From: Rhizomonospora bruguierae
GTDB lineage: Bacteria > Actinomycetota > Actinomycetes > Mycobacteriales > Micromonosporaceae
Length of the DNA: 64,000 bases
Reading direction: 5' to 3'
NCBI RefSeq assembly: GCF_018397995.1
Contig: NZ_BBQH01000025.1
Coordinates: 57,124 to 121,123, forward strand
Shown: piece by piece, positions 41,614 through 51,100 of the stretch
Layout: each line of letters opens with the position of its first letter
Numbering within the stretch: the stretch's first letter is position 1
Position numbers and translations under genes: made by a program
Notes under the pieces: model-generated
The model's input: only the letters and a program-made list of their open reading frames with translations
Database searches by the model: none
Told to the model about the DNA's origin: nothing

Positions 41614-41714
41614 CACCACCGGTGGCCCGGTCCGGCGATACGCCGGGCCGGGCCGCCGCACCCCCGATGTGAGACTCCCCGGTACGAGCACCACCCCTTA
41701 GCGAGGGAGGGCGG

Positions 41715-42779
41715 ATGGACTTCGACTTCGCGGCCGAGGGTCCGAAGTTCGCGATGCTGCTGTACGGCCTCGTGGCCTTCGTGGTCGTCGTCGGCGGCCT
41801 GCTGCTGATCCTGGACGGCATTCCGAGCCTGCTCGCCCGCCGACGCGAGCGGCGCGAACTGGCGTTGGCGGCGGTGGGCGGCGCGGTGGCGCTGGGCCCG
41901 GGCCGCCGGCGCAACTGGGAGTGGCTGATGGCCGCCGGGTTCCTGTTCCCGGCCGGCCTGCTGCTCCTGATCGGAGTGGTCATCCCGGCCATCCGCACCC
42001 TGCTCCTGTCCTTCATGGACGGCGGCAGCACCGCGTGGGTGGGCCTGAAGAACTACAGCTGGCTGTTCTCCCAGAGCGAGACGCTGATCACGCTGCGCAA
42101 CACGCTGATCTGGGTCGTGCTGGTGCCGCTGGTCGCCACGACGGTCGGCCTGGTCTACGCGGTCCTGGTGGACCGGGCCCGGTTCGAGGCCGTCGCCAAG
42201 TCGCTGATCTTCATGCCGATGGCCATCTCGTTCGTCGGCGCGTCGATCATCTGGAAGTTCGTCTACGCGTACCGGCCCGAGGGCGCCGAGCAGATCGGCC
42301 TGCTGAACCAGATCTGGGTGTGGTTCGGCGGCGAGCCCAAGCAGTGGCTGCTGGAGCAGGGCGCCGCGCTGAACACGGTGCTGCTGCTGATCGTGATGAT
42401 CTGGATCCAGGCCGGCTTCGCGATGGTGGTGCTCTCCGCCGCGATCAAGGCGATCCCGGCGGACATCGTCGAGGCGGCCCGGCTGGACGGGGTGAACGCC
42501 TGGCAGATGTTCTGGCGGGTCACCCTGCCCAGCATCCGGCCCGCGCTGATCGTCGTGGTGGTCACCATCTCGATCTCCACGCTCAAGGTCTTCGACATCG
42601 TCCGGACCATGACCAACGGCAACTACGACACGGGCGTGGTGGCCAGCGAGATGTACAACCAGGCGTTCCGCTACGGCCAGACCGGCCAGGGCTCGGCGCT
42701 GGCGGTGTTCCTGTTCATCCTGGTCGTGCCGATCGTGATCTTCCAGATCCGGAACCTGAGGAAGCAGCGGGAGTCCTGA
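41715..42779 (+). CDS. Sugar ABC transporter permease 1 (AglF-like)
   Basis: 354 residues with an extra N-terminal helix (about 10-40) before the usual six. The EAA loop that docks the ATPase reads EAARLDGVNAWQMFWRVTLPSIRP near 250-275. The ending FQIRNLRKQRES is cytosolic. It forms the channel with permease 2; their genes overlap (TGATG at 42777-42781). ATG at 41715 after GGGAGG. Confidence 0.92.
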   Translation: MDFDFAAEGPKFAMLLYGLVAFVVVVGGLLLILDGIPSLLARRRERRELALAAVGGAVALGPGRRRNWEWLMAAGFLFPAGLLLLIGVVIPAIRTLLLSFMDGGSTAWVGLKNYSWLFSQSETLITLRNTLIWVVLVPLVATTVGLVYAVLVDRARFEAVAKSLIFMPMAISFVGASIIWKFVYAYRPEGAEQIGLLNQIWVWFGGEPKQWLLEQGAALNTVLLLIVMIWIQAGFAMVVLSAAIKAIPADIVEAARLDGVNAWQMFWRVTLPSIRPALIVVVVTISISTLKVFDIVRTMTNGNYDTGVVASEMYNQAFRYGQTGQGSALAVFLFILVVPIVIFQIRNLRKQRES

Positions 42780-43747
42780 TGACGACCACCACCCCTGTCG
42801 CCACCGCGGGTGCCGCGGTCTCCGCCGACTCCCCCCGCACCGCCGTCGGGCGGGTCCGCAAGCGGCTCAACTCGCCGATCGCCACCGCCGCGTCGATCGT
42901 CATCGCGGTGGTCTGGACCATCCCCACGTTCGGCCTGCTGGTCTCGTCGTTCCGGCCGGAGCGGCAGATCAAGGGCAACGGTTGGTGGAACGCGTTCACC
43001 GATCCGCAGTTCACCCTGCAGAACTACCAGGACGTGCTGTTCGGCCGGTCCTCCTCGTCCGGGCAACTGGCCAGCTACTTCATCAACTCGCTGGTCATCA
43101 CGATCCCGTCGGTGCTGTTCCCGCTGGCGTTCTGCTCGCTCGCCGCGTACGCCCTGGCCTGGATGAACTTCAAGGGCCGGGACTGGATCTACATCAGCAT
43201 CTTCGCGCTGCAGATCGTGCCGCTCCAGATGGCGCTGGTGCCGCTGCTGAGCTTCTTCTCCCGGGGGGTGACCCTCGGCGGCATCACGCTGCTGCCGGCG
43301 TGGGGCCTGACCGGGTCGGAGAAGTACATCCAGGTCTGGTTCGCGCACACCTGCTTCGCCCTGCCGCTGGGCGTCTTCCTGCTGCACAACTTCGTCTCCC
43401 AGCTGCCGAAGGACCTGTTCGAGGCGGCCCGGGTGGACGGCGCCAGCCACCCCCGGATCTTCCGCACGATCGTCCTGCCGCTGATCACGCCCTCGCTGGC
43501 CGCGTTCGGCATCTTCCAGTTCCTCTGGGTCTGGAACGACCTACTGGTCGCGCTGATCTTCGCCGGCGGCACCAAGGAGACCGCGCCGCTGACCGTGCGC
43601 CTGGCCGAACTGGCCGGCACCCGCGGCAACGAGTGGCAGCGACTGACCTCCGGCGCGTTCGTCTCGATCGTCGTGCCGCTGATCGTGTTCCTGTCCCTCC
43701 AGCGCTACTTCGTCCGGGGCCTGCTCGCCGGCAGCGTCAAGGGCTAG
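42779..43747 (+). CDS. Sugar ABC transporter permease 2 (AglG-like)
   Basis: 322 residues, six membrane helices. The EAA loop is EAARVDGASHPRIFRTIVLPLITP, and the ending RYFVRGLLAGSVKG is typical of carbohydrate permeases. Start ATG at 42779 shares its A with the stop of permease 1. No ATP-binding gene follows; in actinobacteria these importers commonly use a shared ATPase (MsiK) encoded elsewhere. Confidence 0.93.
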   Translation: MTTTTPVATAGAAVSADSPRTAVGRVRKRLNSPIATAASIVIAVVWTIPTFGLLVSSFRPERQIKGNGWWNAFTDPQFTLQNYQDVLFGRSSSSGQLASYFINSLVITIPSVLFPLAFCSLAAYALAWMNFKGRDWIYISIFALQIVPLQMALVPLLSFFSRGVTLGGITLLPAWGLTGSEKYIQVWFAHTCFALPLGVFLLHNFVSQLPKDLFEAARVDGASHPRIFRTIVLPLITPSLAAFGIFQFLWVWNDLLVALIFAGGTKETAPLTVRLAELAGTRGNEWQRLTSGAFVSIVVPLIVFLSLQRYFVRGLLAGSVKG

Positions 43748-43800
43748 TTCCGCCGCGGTCGGACAGGGCGGTTCGGAAACGGACCTGGGGAGGACCGCGC

Positions 43801-44841
43801 ATGGCCCGGATCGATGACGTGGCACGCCTGGCCGGGGTGTCCACCGCGACCGTGTCGCGGGCCCTGCGAGGGCTGCCGACCGTGTCGGAACTCACCCGGG
43901 CGCGGGTGCTGTCCGCCGCCACCCAACTGGGATACGTCGCGTCGCCGAGCGCGTCCCGGCTGGCCGGTGGCAAGACCCGCTCGGTGGCGGCGGTGGTGCC
44001 CCGGCTCACCCGCTGGTTCTTCGCCACCGTGATCGAGGCCGCCCAGGACCGGCTCTACGAGGCCGGGTACGACCTGCTGCTGTACAACCTGGGCGGCCGG
44101 GAACAGGAACGCCGCCGGCTGTTCCACGCCGCCGCGCTGACCCACCGGGTCGACGCGCTCATGCTCATCGCCACGCCGCTGCACGACGAGGACTTCGCCG
44201 CGGTCACCCGGCTGGCGCTGCCCGGCGTCACGGTCAGCTCGGGGACCCCGGTACCGGGGTGGCCCTGCGTGCGGATCGACGACACCGCGGCCGGGCGCAC
44301 CGCGACGGAGTACCTGCTGCGGTTGGGGCACCGGCGGATCGCCCACATCTCCGGGGACCCGACCGACGAGCTGGCGTTCACCGCCCACCTCGACCGGCGC
44401 CGCGGGTACCTGGACGCGCTGGCCGACGCGGGGGTACCCGCCGACCCGTCGCTGGACGTGGAGGATGAGTTCACGGTGGCCGGCGGCGAGCGGGCCGCCG
44501 CCGAACTGCTGCGCCGGCACGACCCGCCGCCCACGGCGATCTTCGCCGCCTGCGACGAGATCGCGATGGGCGCGATGGCCACCCTGCGCCAGGCCGGCCT
44601 TCGGGTGCCGCAGGACGTCAGCGTCATCGGCATCGACGACCACGACCTGGCGGGCGCGGTGGGGCTCACCACGGTCGCCCAGCCCGCCACGGAGCAGGGC
44701 CGGCTGGCCGCCACGGCGATCCTCGAACAGGAGCTGGACCCGCGGGACCCGGCGATCTGGGAACCGGACGGCGGGCCGCCGATGGTGCTGCCGACCCGGT
44801 TGATCATCCGCGACTCGACCGCGCCGCCGCTCGCCCCCTGA
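43801..44841 (+). CDS. LacI-family transcriptional repressor
   Basis: 346 residues. The HTH is IDDVARLAGVSTATVSRALRGLPTVSE (about 4-30) with the hinge helix SPSASRLAGGKT. The sugar-binding domain follows (RLGHRRIAHISGD, FAACDEIAMGAMATLRQAGLRVP, VIGIDDHDLA). It probably represses the importer and GH13 genes through the operator at 40186 and is released by an imported sugar. ATG at 43801 with GGAGG 7 nt upstream. Confidence 0.92.
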   Translation: MARIDDVARLAGVSTATVSRALRGLPTVSELTRARVLSAATQLGYVASPSASRLAGGKTRSVAAVVPRLTRWFFATVIEAAQDRLYEAGYDLLLYNLGGREQERRRLFHAAALTHRVDALMLIATPLHDEDFAAVTRLALPGVTVSSGTPVPGWPCVRIDDTAAGRTATEYLLRLGHRRIAHISGDPTDELAFTAHLDRRRGYLDALADAGVPADPSLDVEDEFTVAGGERAAAELLRRHDPPPTAIFAACDEIAMGAMATLRQAGLRVPQDVSVIGIDDHDLAGAVGLTTVAQPATEQGRLAATAILEQELDPRDPAIWEPDGGPPMVLPTRLIIRDSTAPPLAP

Positions 44842-44867
44842 CGGAACGCGAGGCACGATGAATGCGT

Positions 44868-44886
44868 GGCGGCCCCGGGGGCCGCC
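44868..44886 (+). terminator. Short GC hairpin between lacI and the GH13 gene
   Basis: GGCGGCCCC-G-GGGGCCGCC is a perfect 9-bp stem with a one-base centre. It may lower read-through from the regulator gene into the GH13 gene. Confidence 0.45.
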
Positions 44887-44921
44887 GCTTGAGCACCTAC
44901 GCACCGACGGGAGCGAGACCG

Positions 44922-46565
44922 GTGGACACCCAGCCGAACGAGTGGTGGCGGCGCGCCGTCATCTACCAGATCTACCCCCGCTCGTTCGCCGACGCGAACG
45001 GCGACGGCGTCGGTGACCTGCCCGGCATCACCACCCGCCTGGACCACCTCGTCGACCTTGGCGTGGACGCCCTCTGGCTGTCCCCGTTCTACCCCTCGCC
45101 GCAGGCCGACGCCGGGTACGACGTGGCCGACTACCGGGGCGTGGACCCGCTGTTCGGGCGGCTGGAGGACATCGACAAGCTGATCTCGGCGGCGAAGGAG
45201 CGCGGCCTGCGGGTGATCGTCGACCTGGTGCCGAACCACACCTCCAGCGAGCACCCGTGGTTCCGGGCCGCGCTGCCGGCGGGTCCGGGCAGCCCGGAGC
45301 GGAACCGGTACGTGTTCCGGGCGGGCAAGGGCCCGGCCGGCAACGACCCGCCGAACGACTGGGAGAGCAACTTCGGCGGCCCCGCCTGGACCCGCGTCGC
45401 CGAGCGGGACGGCCGGCCCGGCCAGTGGTACCTGCACCTGTTCGACACCGGGCAGCCGGACCTGAACTGGGACAACCCGGAGGTCCGCGAGGAGTTCCGG
45501 GCCATCCTGCGGTTCTGGCTGGACCGGGGCGTGGACGGGTTCCGGGTGGACGTGGCGCACGGCCTGGTCAAACAGGCCGACCTGGCCGACTGGCGGCCGC
45601 CGGTGGAGCCGCTCTCCGGCCCCGGCACCGAGGCGGCGCCCCGCCCGCCGATGTGGGACCAGGACGGCGTGCACGAGATCTACCGGGACTGGCACCGGGT
45701 GCTCGCCGAGTACCCCGGCGAGCGGATGATGGTGGCCGAGGCGTGGGTGGAGCCGGTCGAGCGGATGGCCGCCTATGCGCGCCCGGACGAGATGCAGCAG
45801 GCGTTCAACTTCGAGTACCTGCTGGCCGCCTGGACGGCGCCGGCCCAGTACGCGGTGATCACCCGCTCGCTGGAGGCGACCGGGGCGGTCGGCGCCCCCA
45901 CCACCTGGGTGCTGTCGAACCACGACGTGATCCGGCACGCGTCCCGGCTGGGGCTGCCGCTCGACGCGCCGCGCCCGCGCGGCATCGGGCCGGGCGACCC
46001 GAAGCCGGACCCGGTGCTGGGCCTGCGCCGCGCCCGCGCCGCCACCCTGCTCATGCTGGCCCTGCCCGGCTCCGCCTACCTCTATCAGGGCGAGGAGTTG
46101 GGCCTGCCGGAGGCGATGGACATCCCGGACGAGTACCGGCAGGACCCGACCTGGGAGCGCTCCGGGCACACCGTGCGCGGCCGGGACGGCTGCCGGGTGC
46201 CGATCCCGTGGGAGGCGGACGCCCCGTCCTACGGCTTCGGGCCGACCGACGCGAGTTGGCTGCCGCAGCCGGAAAGCTGGGCGGAGTACGCGCTGGACCG
46301 CCAGCGCGGGGTGCCCGGCAGCACGTACGAGATGTACCGGTCGGCCCTGCGGCTGCGCCGCTCCCTCGGCCTCGGGCAGGGCACGCTGGCGTGGCAGGAG
46401 GCACCGGACGAGGTGCTGACCTTCCGGCTGGGCGACGTGCTGGTGCTGACCAACTTCGGCGCGGAGCCGGCGGCGCTGCCCGCGGGGACGCGGGTGCTGC
46501 TCGCCAGCGGCCCACTGGAGGCCGACGGCCGGGTCCCCACCGACGTCACCGTCTGGGCCCGCTGA
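44922..46565 (+). CDS. GH13 alpha-glucosidase (oligo-1,6-/alpha-1,4-glucosidase type)
   Basis: 547 residues, cytosolic. GH13 conserved regions: DLVPNHTS (I), DGFRVDVAHG with the nucleophile Asp (II), MMVAEAWVEP with the acid/base Glu (III) and VLSNHD (IV). It hydrolyses imported alpha-glucosides such as maltose, trehalulose or isomaltose; the exact linkage is open. The GTG at 44922 is chosen because GGGAG lies 8 nt upstream; an ATG at 44862 is in frame but inside the hairpin region. It is downstream of lacI on the same strand. Confidence 0.92.
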   Translation: MDTQPNEWWRRAVIYQIYPRSFADANGDGVGDLPGITTRLDHLVDLGVDALWLSPFYPSPQADAGYDVADYRGVDPLFGRLEDIDKLISAAKERGLRVIVDLVPNHTSSEHPWFRAALPAGPGSPERNRYVFRAGKGPAGNDPPNDWESNFGGPAWTRVAERDGRPGQWYLHLFDTGQPDLNWDNPEVREEFRAILRFWLDRGVDGFRVDVAHGLVKQADLADWRPPVEPLSGPGTEAAPRPPMWDQDGVHEIYRDWHRVLAEYPGERMMVAEAWVEPVERMAAYARPDEMQQAFNFEYLLAAWTAPAQYAVITRSLEATGAVGAPTTWVLSNHDVIRHASRLGLPLDAPRPRGIGPGDPKPDPVLGLRRARAATLLMLALPGSAYLYQGEELGLPEAMDIPDEYRQDPTWERSGHTVRGRDGCRVPIPWEADAPSYGFGPTDASWLPQPESWAEYALDRQRGVPGSTYEMYRSALRLRRSLGLGQGTLAWQEAPDEVLTFRLGDVLVLTNFGAEPAALPAGTRVLLASGPLEADGRVPTDVTVWAR

Positions 46566-46598
46566 CCCGGCCGGGCGCCAACCGCCGGGTCGGCTGAC

Positions 46599-48071
46599 TC
46601 AGGTGCCGGTGCTCCGGTGGTCCCGTGACAGCCTCGCGGGGCCACCGGCGGCGAGTTCCTCCTGCGCCCCGCGGGCGGCCAGCAGGTCACGCACGGCGAC
46701 GATGTCGCGGGGCGAGGTGCGCGAGGCCAGCCAGTACATGATCCCGGTCGGGATGAAGAACAACTGGAACATGGCCAGCCCCACCGCGTAGTTCAGCGGC
46801 GGCGGGAAGGCACCGCTCAGCCCGCGCGCCGCCACCCCCACCAGCCAGTTGCCGCCGGCCCGGCCCACACCGTTGACCAGATTGCCGAGGCTGTACACGG
46901 TGCCCCGGTGCTCGGGCGGGTTCACGTCGGCGATCAGCGCGAACCAGTTCGGCGAGTTGGCCGAGGTCAGCGCGATCGCCAGCATCGCCGCGAGGAAACT
47001 CAGCCCAACCGTCGGCTCGGTCACCACGCTGTGCAGCACGCTGCCGATGATCGAGCCGCTACCGGCGCCGTCCGGCACGTGCAGGCGCATCGGCACGAAG
47101 AACAGCACCAGGTAGAACGGCAGCGCCGCGAGGATGCCCACCGAGGCCACCATCGCCCGCCCGCGCAGCGTGCGCCGCTGCCAGCGGTCCCCCACCAGGC
47201 CGCCGACGATCGACAGCACCCCACCCAACTGGAACAGCGTCGCGAACACGCTGCCCACCTTGATCGCCGTGTCCAGCGAGTACCCCTGCGCCTGCGCCCG
47301 GGTCTGGAACAGCACCGGCAGCCACACCAGCGACCCGAACGCCGCCTGCGCGGTCAACCCCTGGAAGATCAGCCACAGGTTGGTCCGCCGGCCGAGGATG
47401 ACCGGCAGGTCCGCCCGGCTGATCCGGTACTCGTACTCCTCGCCGGACGCCACCATCGCGGCCAGTTCCGGTTCGCTCTGCCCCCGGCGGATGTCGAACG
47501 TGGCCAGGTACGCCACGGTGGCGACCAGCCCGACGACGGCGAGGGTCAGGAACGGGCGCCGCCAGTTCGCCGCGCCCAGCAGGCCGCCCATCAGCGTGCC
47601 GGCCAGCGTGCCGACGCCCTGCGACAGCCCCCAGAAGCTCATCACCAGTCCGCGGTGGCGCGGCGAGATCAGGTCGCTGACCACCGAGAAACCCACCGAC
47701 GCCACCGCGCCCAGCCCCACCGAGGCGAGCATCTGGGCCGCGAACAGCGCCGGGTAGTTGCGCGCCAGCCCGGTCGCCGCCATCCCACCGGCCCAGATCA
47801 GCGTCCCCACCAGCAGCAGCGGCTTGCGGTCGGTGTGGTCCCCGGCGTACGCCCAGACCACCGCCGCGATCGCCGTGACCAGGAAGGTCGCCGCCGTCAC
47901 CGCCCCGATCGCCGCGTCCGGCACGCCGAGTTCGGCGGCGATCGGCTTGTACAGCGGCGGAACCAGGCCGATCGCCACGTTGTCCAGCGAGGCGAGCACG
48001 ATGAACACGACCACGCTGTAGAACCGGTGCGCGCCACCGCCCCACCCCGGCACCCGCCCCGATTTGCTCAT
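46599..48071 (-). CDS. MFS transporter
   Basis: 490 residues with about twelve membrane helices. The MFS loop AGDHTDRKPLLLVG follows helix 2, and the 'PRHRG' sequence precedes helix 4. The split with a long hydrophilic segment (about 200-235) resembles spinster-like/sugar-phosphate carriers. Substrate unknown. The C-terminal 50 residues are cytosolic. The ATG at 48071 follows CATACT by 7 nt and lacks a Shine-Dalgarno. Convergent with the GH13 gene. Confidence 0.83.
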   Translation of the reverse strand: MSKSGRVPGWGGGAHRFYSVVVFIVLASLDNVAIGLVPPLYKPIAAELGVPDAAIGAVTAATFLVTAIAAVVWAYAGDHTDRKPLLLVGTLIWAGGMAATGLARNYPALFAAQMLASVGLGAVASVGFSVVSDLISPRHRGLVMSFWGLSQGVGTLAGTLMGGLLGAANWRRPFLTLAVVGLVATVAYLATFDIRRGQSEPELAAMVASGEEYEYRISRADLPVILGRRTNLWLIFQGLTAQAAFGSLVWLPVLFQTRAQAQGYSLDTAIKVGSVFATLFQLGGVLSIVGGLVGDRWQRRTLRGRAMVASVGILAALPFYLVLFFVPMRLHVPDGAGSGSIIGSVLHSVVTEPTVGLSFLAAMLAIALTSANSPNWFALIADVNPPEHRGTVYSLGNLVNGVGRAGGNWLVGVAARGLSGAFPPPLNYAVGLAMFQLFFIPTGIMYWLASRTSPRDIVAVRDLLAARGAQEELAAGGPARLSRDHRSTGT

Positions 48072-48168
48072 CCCGGGCAGTATGCGCCACCGCCCCGCCC
48101 GGCGGGGCACCATGGGCGGCGCGCTGACCGGCCCCGCCCGCCGGAGCCCGCTACGCGAGCAATCGGCA

Positions 48169-51100
48169 CTACGTGGTGCGGGGTATCGCGAGTTCCTCGG
48201 CGCGCTCCCAGACGGGGCGCATCGCGGCGTCCGGGTCGCGGGCGAAGCGGCTGGCGGCCAGGCGCACGAAGACGCAGTTGCCGACCCGCTCCAGGATGGC
48301 CTGGCGCCGCAGTTCCTGAGCGAACGCGCCGGCGCCGGCGTACCGGTCACCGTCGCACTCGATGGCCAGGCGGCGGCCGTCGGGGGCGGTGAGCACGAAG
48401 TCGATCCGGTAGCGGCCGACCCGGAACCCGGGCACCGGCGACAGGCCGCGCTCCCGCAGCCGGCGCAGGACCGCCCGCCGGAAGTCGCCCTCGGGCGCGG
48501 CGCCGACCTCCGCCGGAGCGGGTGGCTTGAGGTAGTGGGCCAGCAGGATCGCGCGGGCGTCGTCCGGGTGCAGGTCGGCGAGGGTGACCGAGTGGAACAG
48601 CCACAGCTGGTCGCGGGCCCGGGAGGCGGCGACGTTGACCCGGCGGTGGTAGTCGCGCTTGGTGAACGCCCCGAAATCGCCGTCGGCGGAGACGACCAGC
48701 GAGACGAGCACCACGTCCCGCTCGTCGCCCTGGAAGGTGTACGGGTCGCCCACCCGCAGGTCGCGGCGGGCCAGTTCCCGGGGGCCGATCTCGGCGCGCA
48801 GCCGGTGCTGCAGGTAGGCGGCCTGCCCGCTGCCGGAGAGCAGGCTGACCACGCCGATGGTCCGACCTTCGTAGGCGGGGTCGGCCACGATCGCGGCGAC
48901 CCGGGTGACCAGCGCCTCCGCCTCCTCGACGTTCACCTCGCCGTACTCGGGCAGCGCCCGCCGCCGGCCGTCCGCGACGTGGACGGCGTGCACCGGGGCG
49001 CCGATCCCGGCGGGGGCGTCGGCGCGCAGCGGCTGGATCCTGTTGTCGTAGTAGGTCGCGCTGGAGAACTCGATGATCGACGGTACGCAACGGAAGTGCT
49101 CGGTGAGCAGGATGCGCTCCGGGGAGCGGCGCACCGCGTGGTCGTACAGGCTGCTCTCGGTGTCGAAGTACGGCGCCGACGGGACGCCGCCCGCGACCAG
49201 GTGCGCGTTGATCAGCGCGGTGACCCGGTCGGTGGGCACGCCGACGAGCTGCGGGCCGATCTGCTGGTCGTCACCGACCACCACGGCGCGACGGGCGAGG
49301 CTCAGCACGGGCAGGGCGAACAGGTCGGCCTGGGACGCCTCGTCCACGATCACCACGTCGAAGACCGGCTCGCCGCCGGTGAACTGCTCCAGGGCGCGGT
49401 CGATCGACATGATCCAGACGGGGACGGCGGCGACGGCGTCCGCCATCGCCCGCTGCGCGGCGGCCTGCCAGTGCGCGGCGCTGCGGCCGGTCCCCTTGCC
49501 GATCTTGCGGAGGGCGGCGGTCCAGTCGGCGAGCGCGGCCCGGCGGCGGTCGTCCAGGGTGAGCGAGACCTCCAGCCAGGCGGAGCCGACGACGAGGTCC
49601 CCGGTGAGCTGCGTGATCCGGTCGCGGAGCCGCTCGACGCGGCGCCCGATGGCGACCGGGTCGACGGCGAGCACGGTCTGCTCGAACCAGGTCTGCGCCT
49701 GCCGCCACCGCCAGCCGCGCAGCAGGTCGTCACCGCCGAGCACCGGGACGGCGCCGGCGCGGGGCTCGACGGCGCGGGGCTCGACGGCGCGGGGCTCGAC
49801 GGCGCCGCTCGCGTCGCTGCCGAGTGAACCGGTGTCGATCGCCGCGGCCAGCCGGGGCGCCACCGCCCCGAGCCGGGCGTGCAGGTCGGCGTAGCGCAGC
49901 GCCGCCGGGCGGAGGTTCCACAGGCGGCGGATCTCGGCCAGCGCCGCGTCCCAGGCGACGTCGTCCGCCGCGTCCCAGGCCGCGACCAGGTGCCGCAGCA
50001 CCGGGGCGGCGGCGCGGTCGCCGGCGGCGGCGTGCAGCCGATCGGCGAGGTGGTCCAGCTCGTACGCCAGATCGTCGACCCGGAAGACGTTCTCCGCCGC
50101 CGCCACGAACGCCGCCAGCTCGCCGAGTTGGTGGGCGTCCACGGTGCGTGGGCCCGCGGGGTGGAGCGACGCGAGGGTGGCGTGCAGCTCCGGCCAGCGG
50201 CGGCTCTCCCACTCCAGCGCGTCAACCGCCTCCGCGAGCACCTGGCCCGCCCACAGCTCCGGGTCGCCGCCGGGCAGCGGTGCATCCAGGCGCTGTGCCC
50301 ACTCGGCCCAGCGCGCGGCGAGCCGCTGCCGCAACTGCCCACGCTCCACCTGCGCGACGACCAGGTCCACGTCCGCCACCGCGCGCAGCGGCTCACCATC
50401 CACCGTGGACTCGGCGGCCAGGCGGTACAGCTCGCCCTGGGTGAGCCGGTTCGGGCGCCGGCCGGCGGCGAACCGGCTGCGCAGCTCGCCGAGCCGGGCG
50501 AGCAGCATGCGCGGCTGGGCCGCGGCCTCGGGCGGGACCACCACGACGTGACCGGCCAGGGCGGTGGCGCGCCGGGCCAGCTCCTCCAGCGTGCGGGCGG
50601 TCGCGGCGGCGTGCTCCGCCCAGACGCCGCGCCAGGTGTCCTGCGCGACCAGCCGGCCGAGGCGGTCGGTCCAGCTGCCCTTGCGGCGGGCGAGGGCGTC
50701 CGCGGCGGCGCGCAGGGCGGCACCCAGCTCGGCGACCGCCCCGGGGCCGAGCCGGCGCGCCGCGTCGACGGCCAGGCCACGGTCCCGCAGCGAATCCACC
50801 GCCTTCTCCGCCTCCGCCAGCGCGGCCCGGCGGGCGGCGAGCGCCTCGCCGGAGGGCAGTTCACCGTCCGCGGGCAGGTCGGCGAGGGCCGCCACCCGGT
50901 CCACCAGCGGGAGCCGGCGCGCCAGGTCGAGGAGGGCGCCGAACTCGGCCGCGTCCAGCGGCGGGTCGACCTCCGGGGCGATGACGTCCGGCACGAACCC
51001 GTCCGCCGGCTCGCGGCGGCGCAGCCACTCGGCCACCTCGCTCGCCGTCGCGCTCCCACCCGCCAGCGGGTACGTGCCGGACTCGCGCTCGGCGGCGGCC

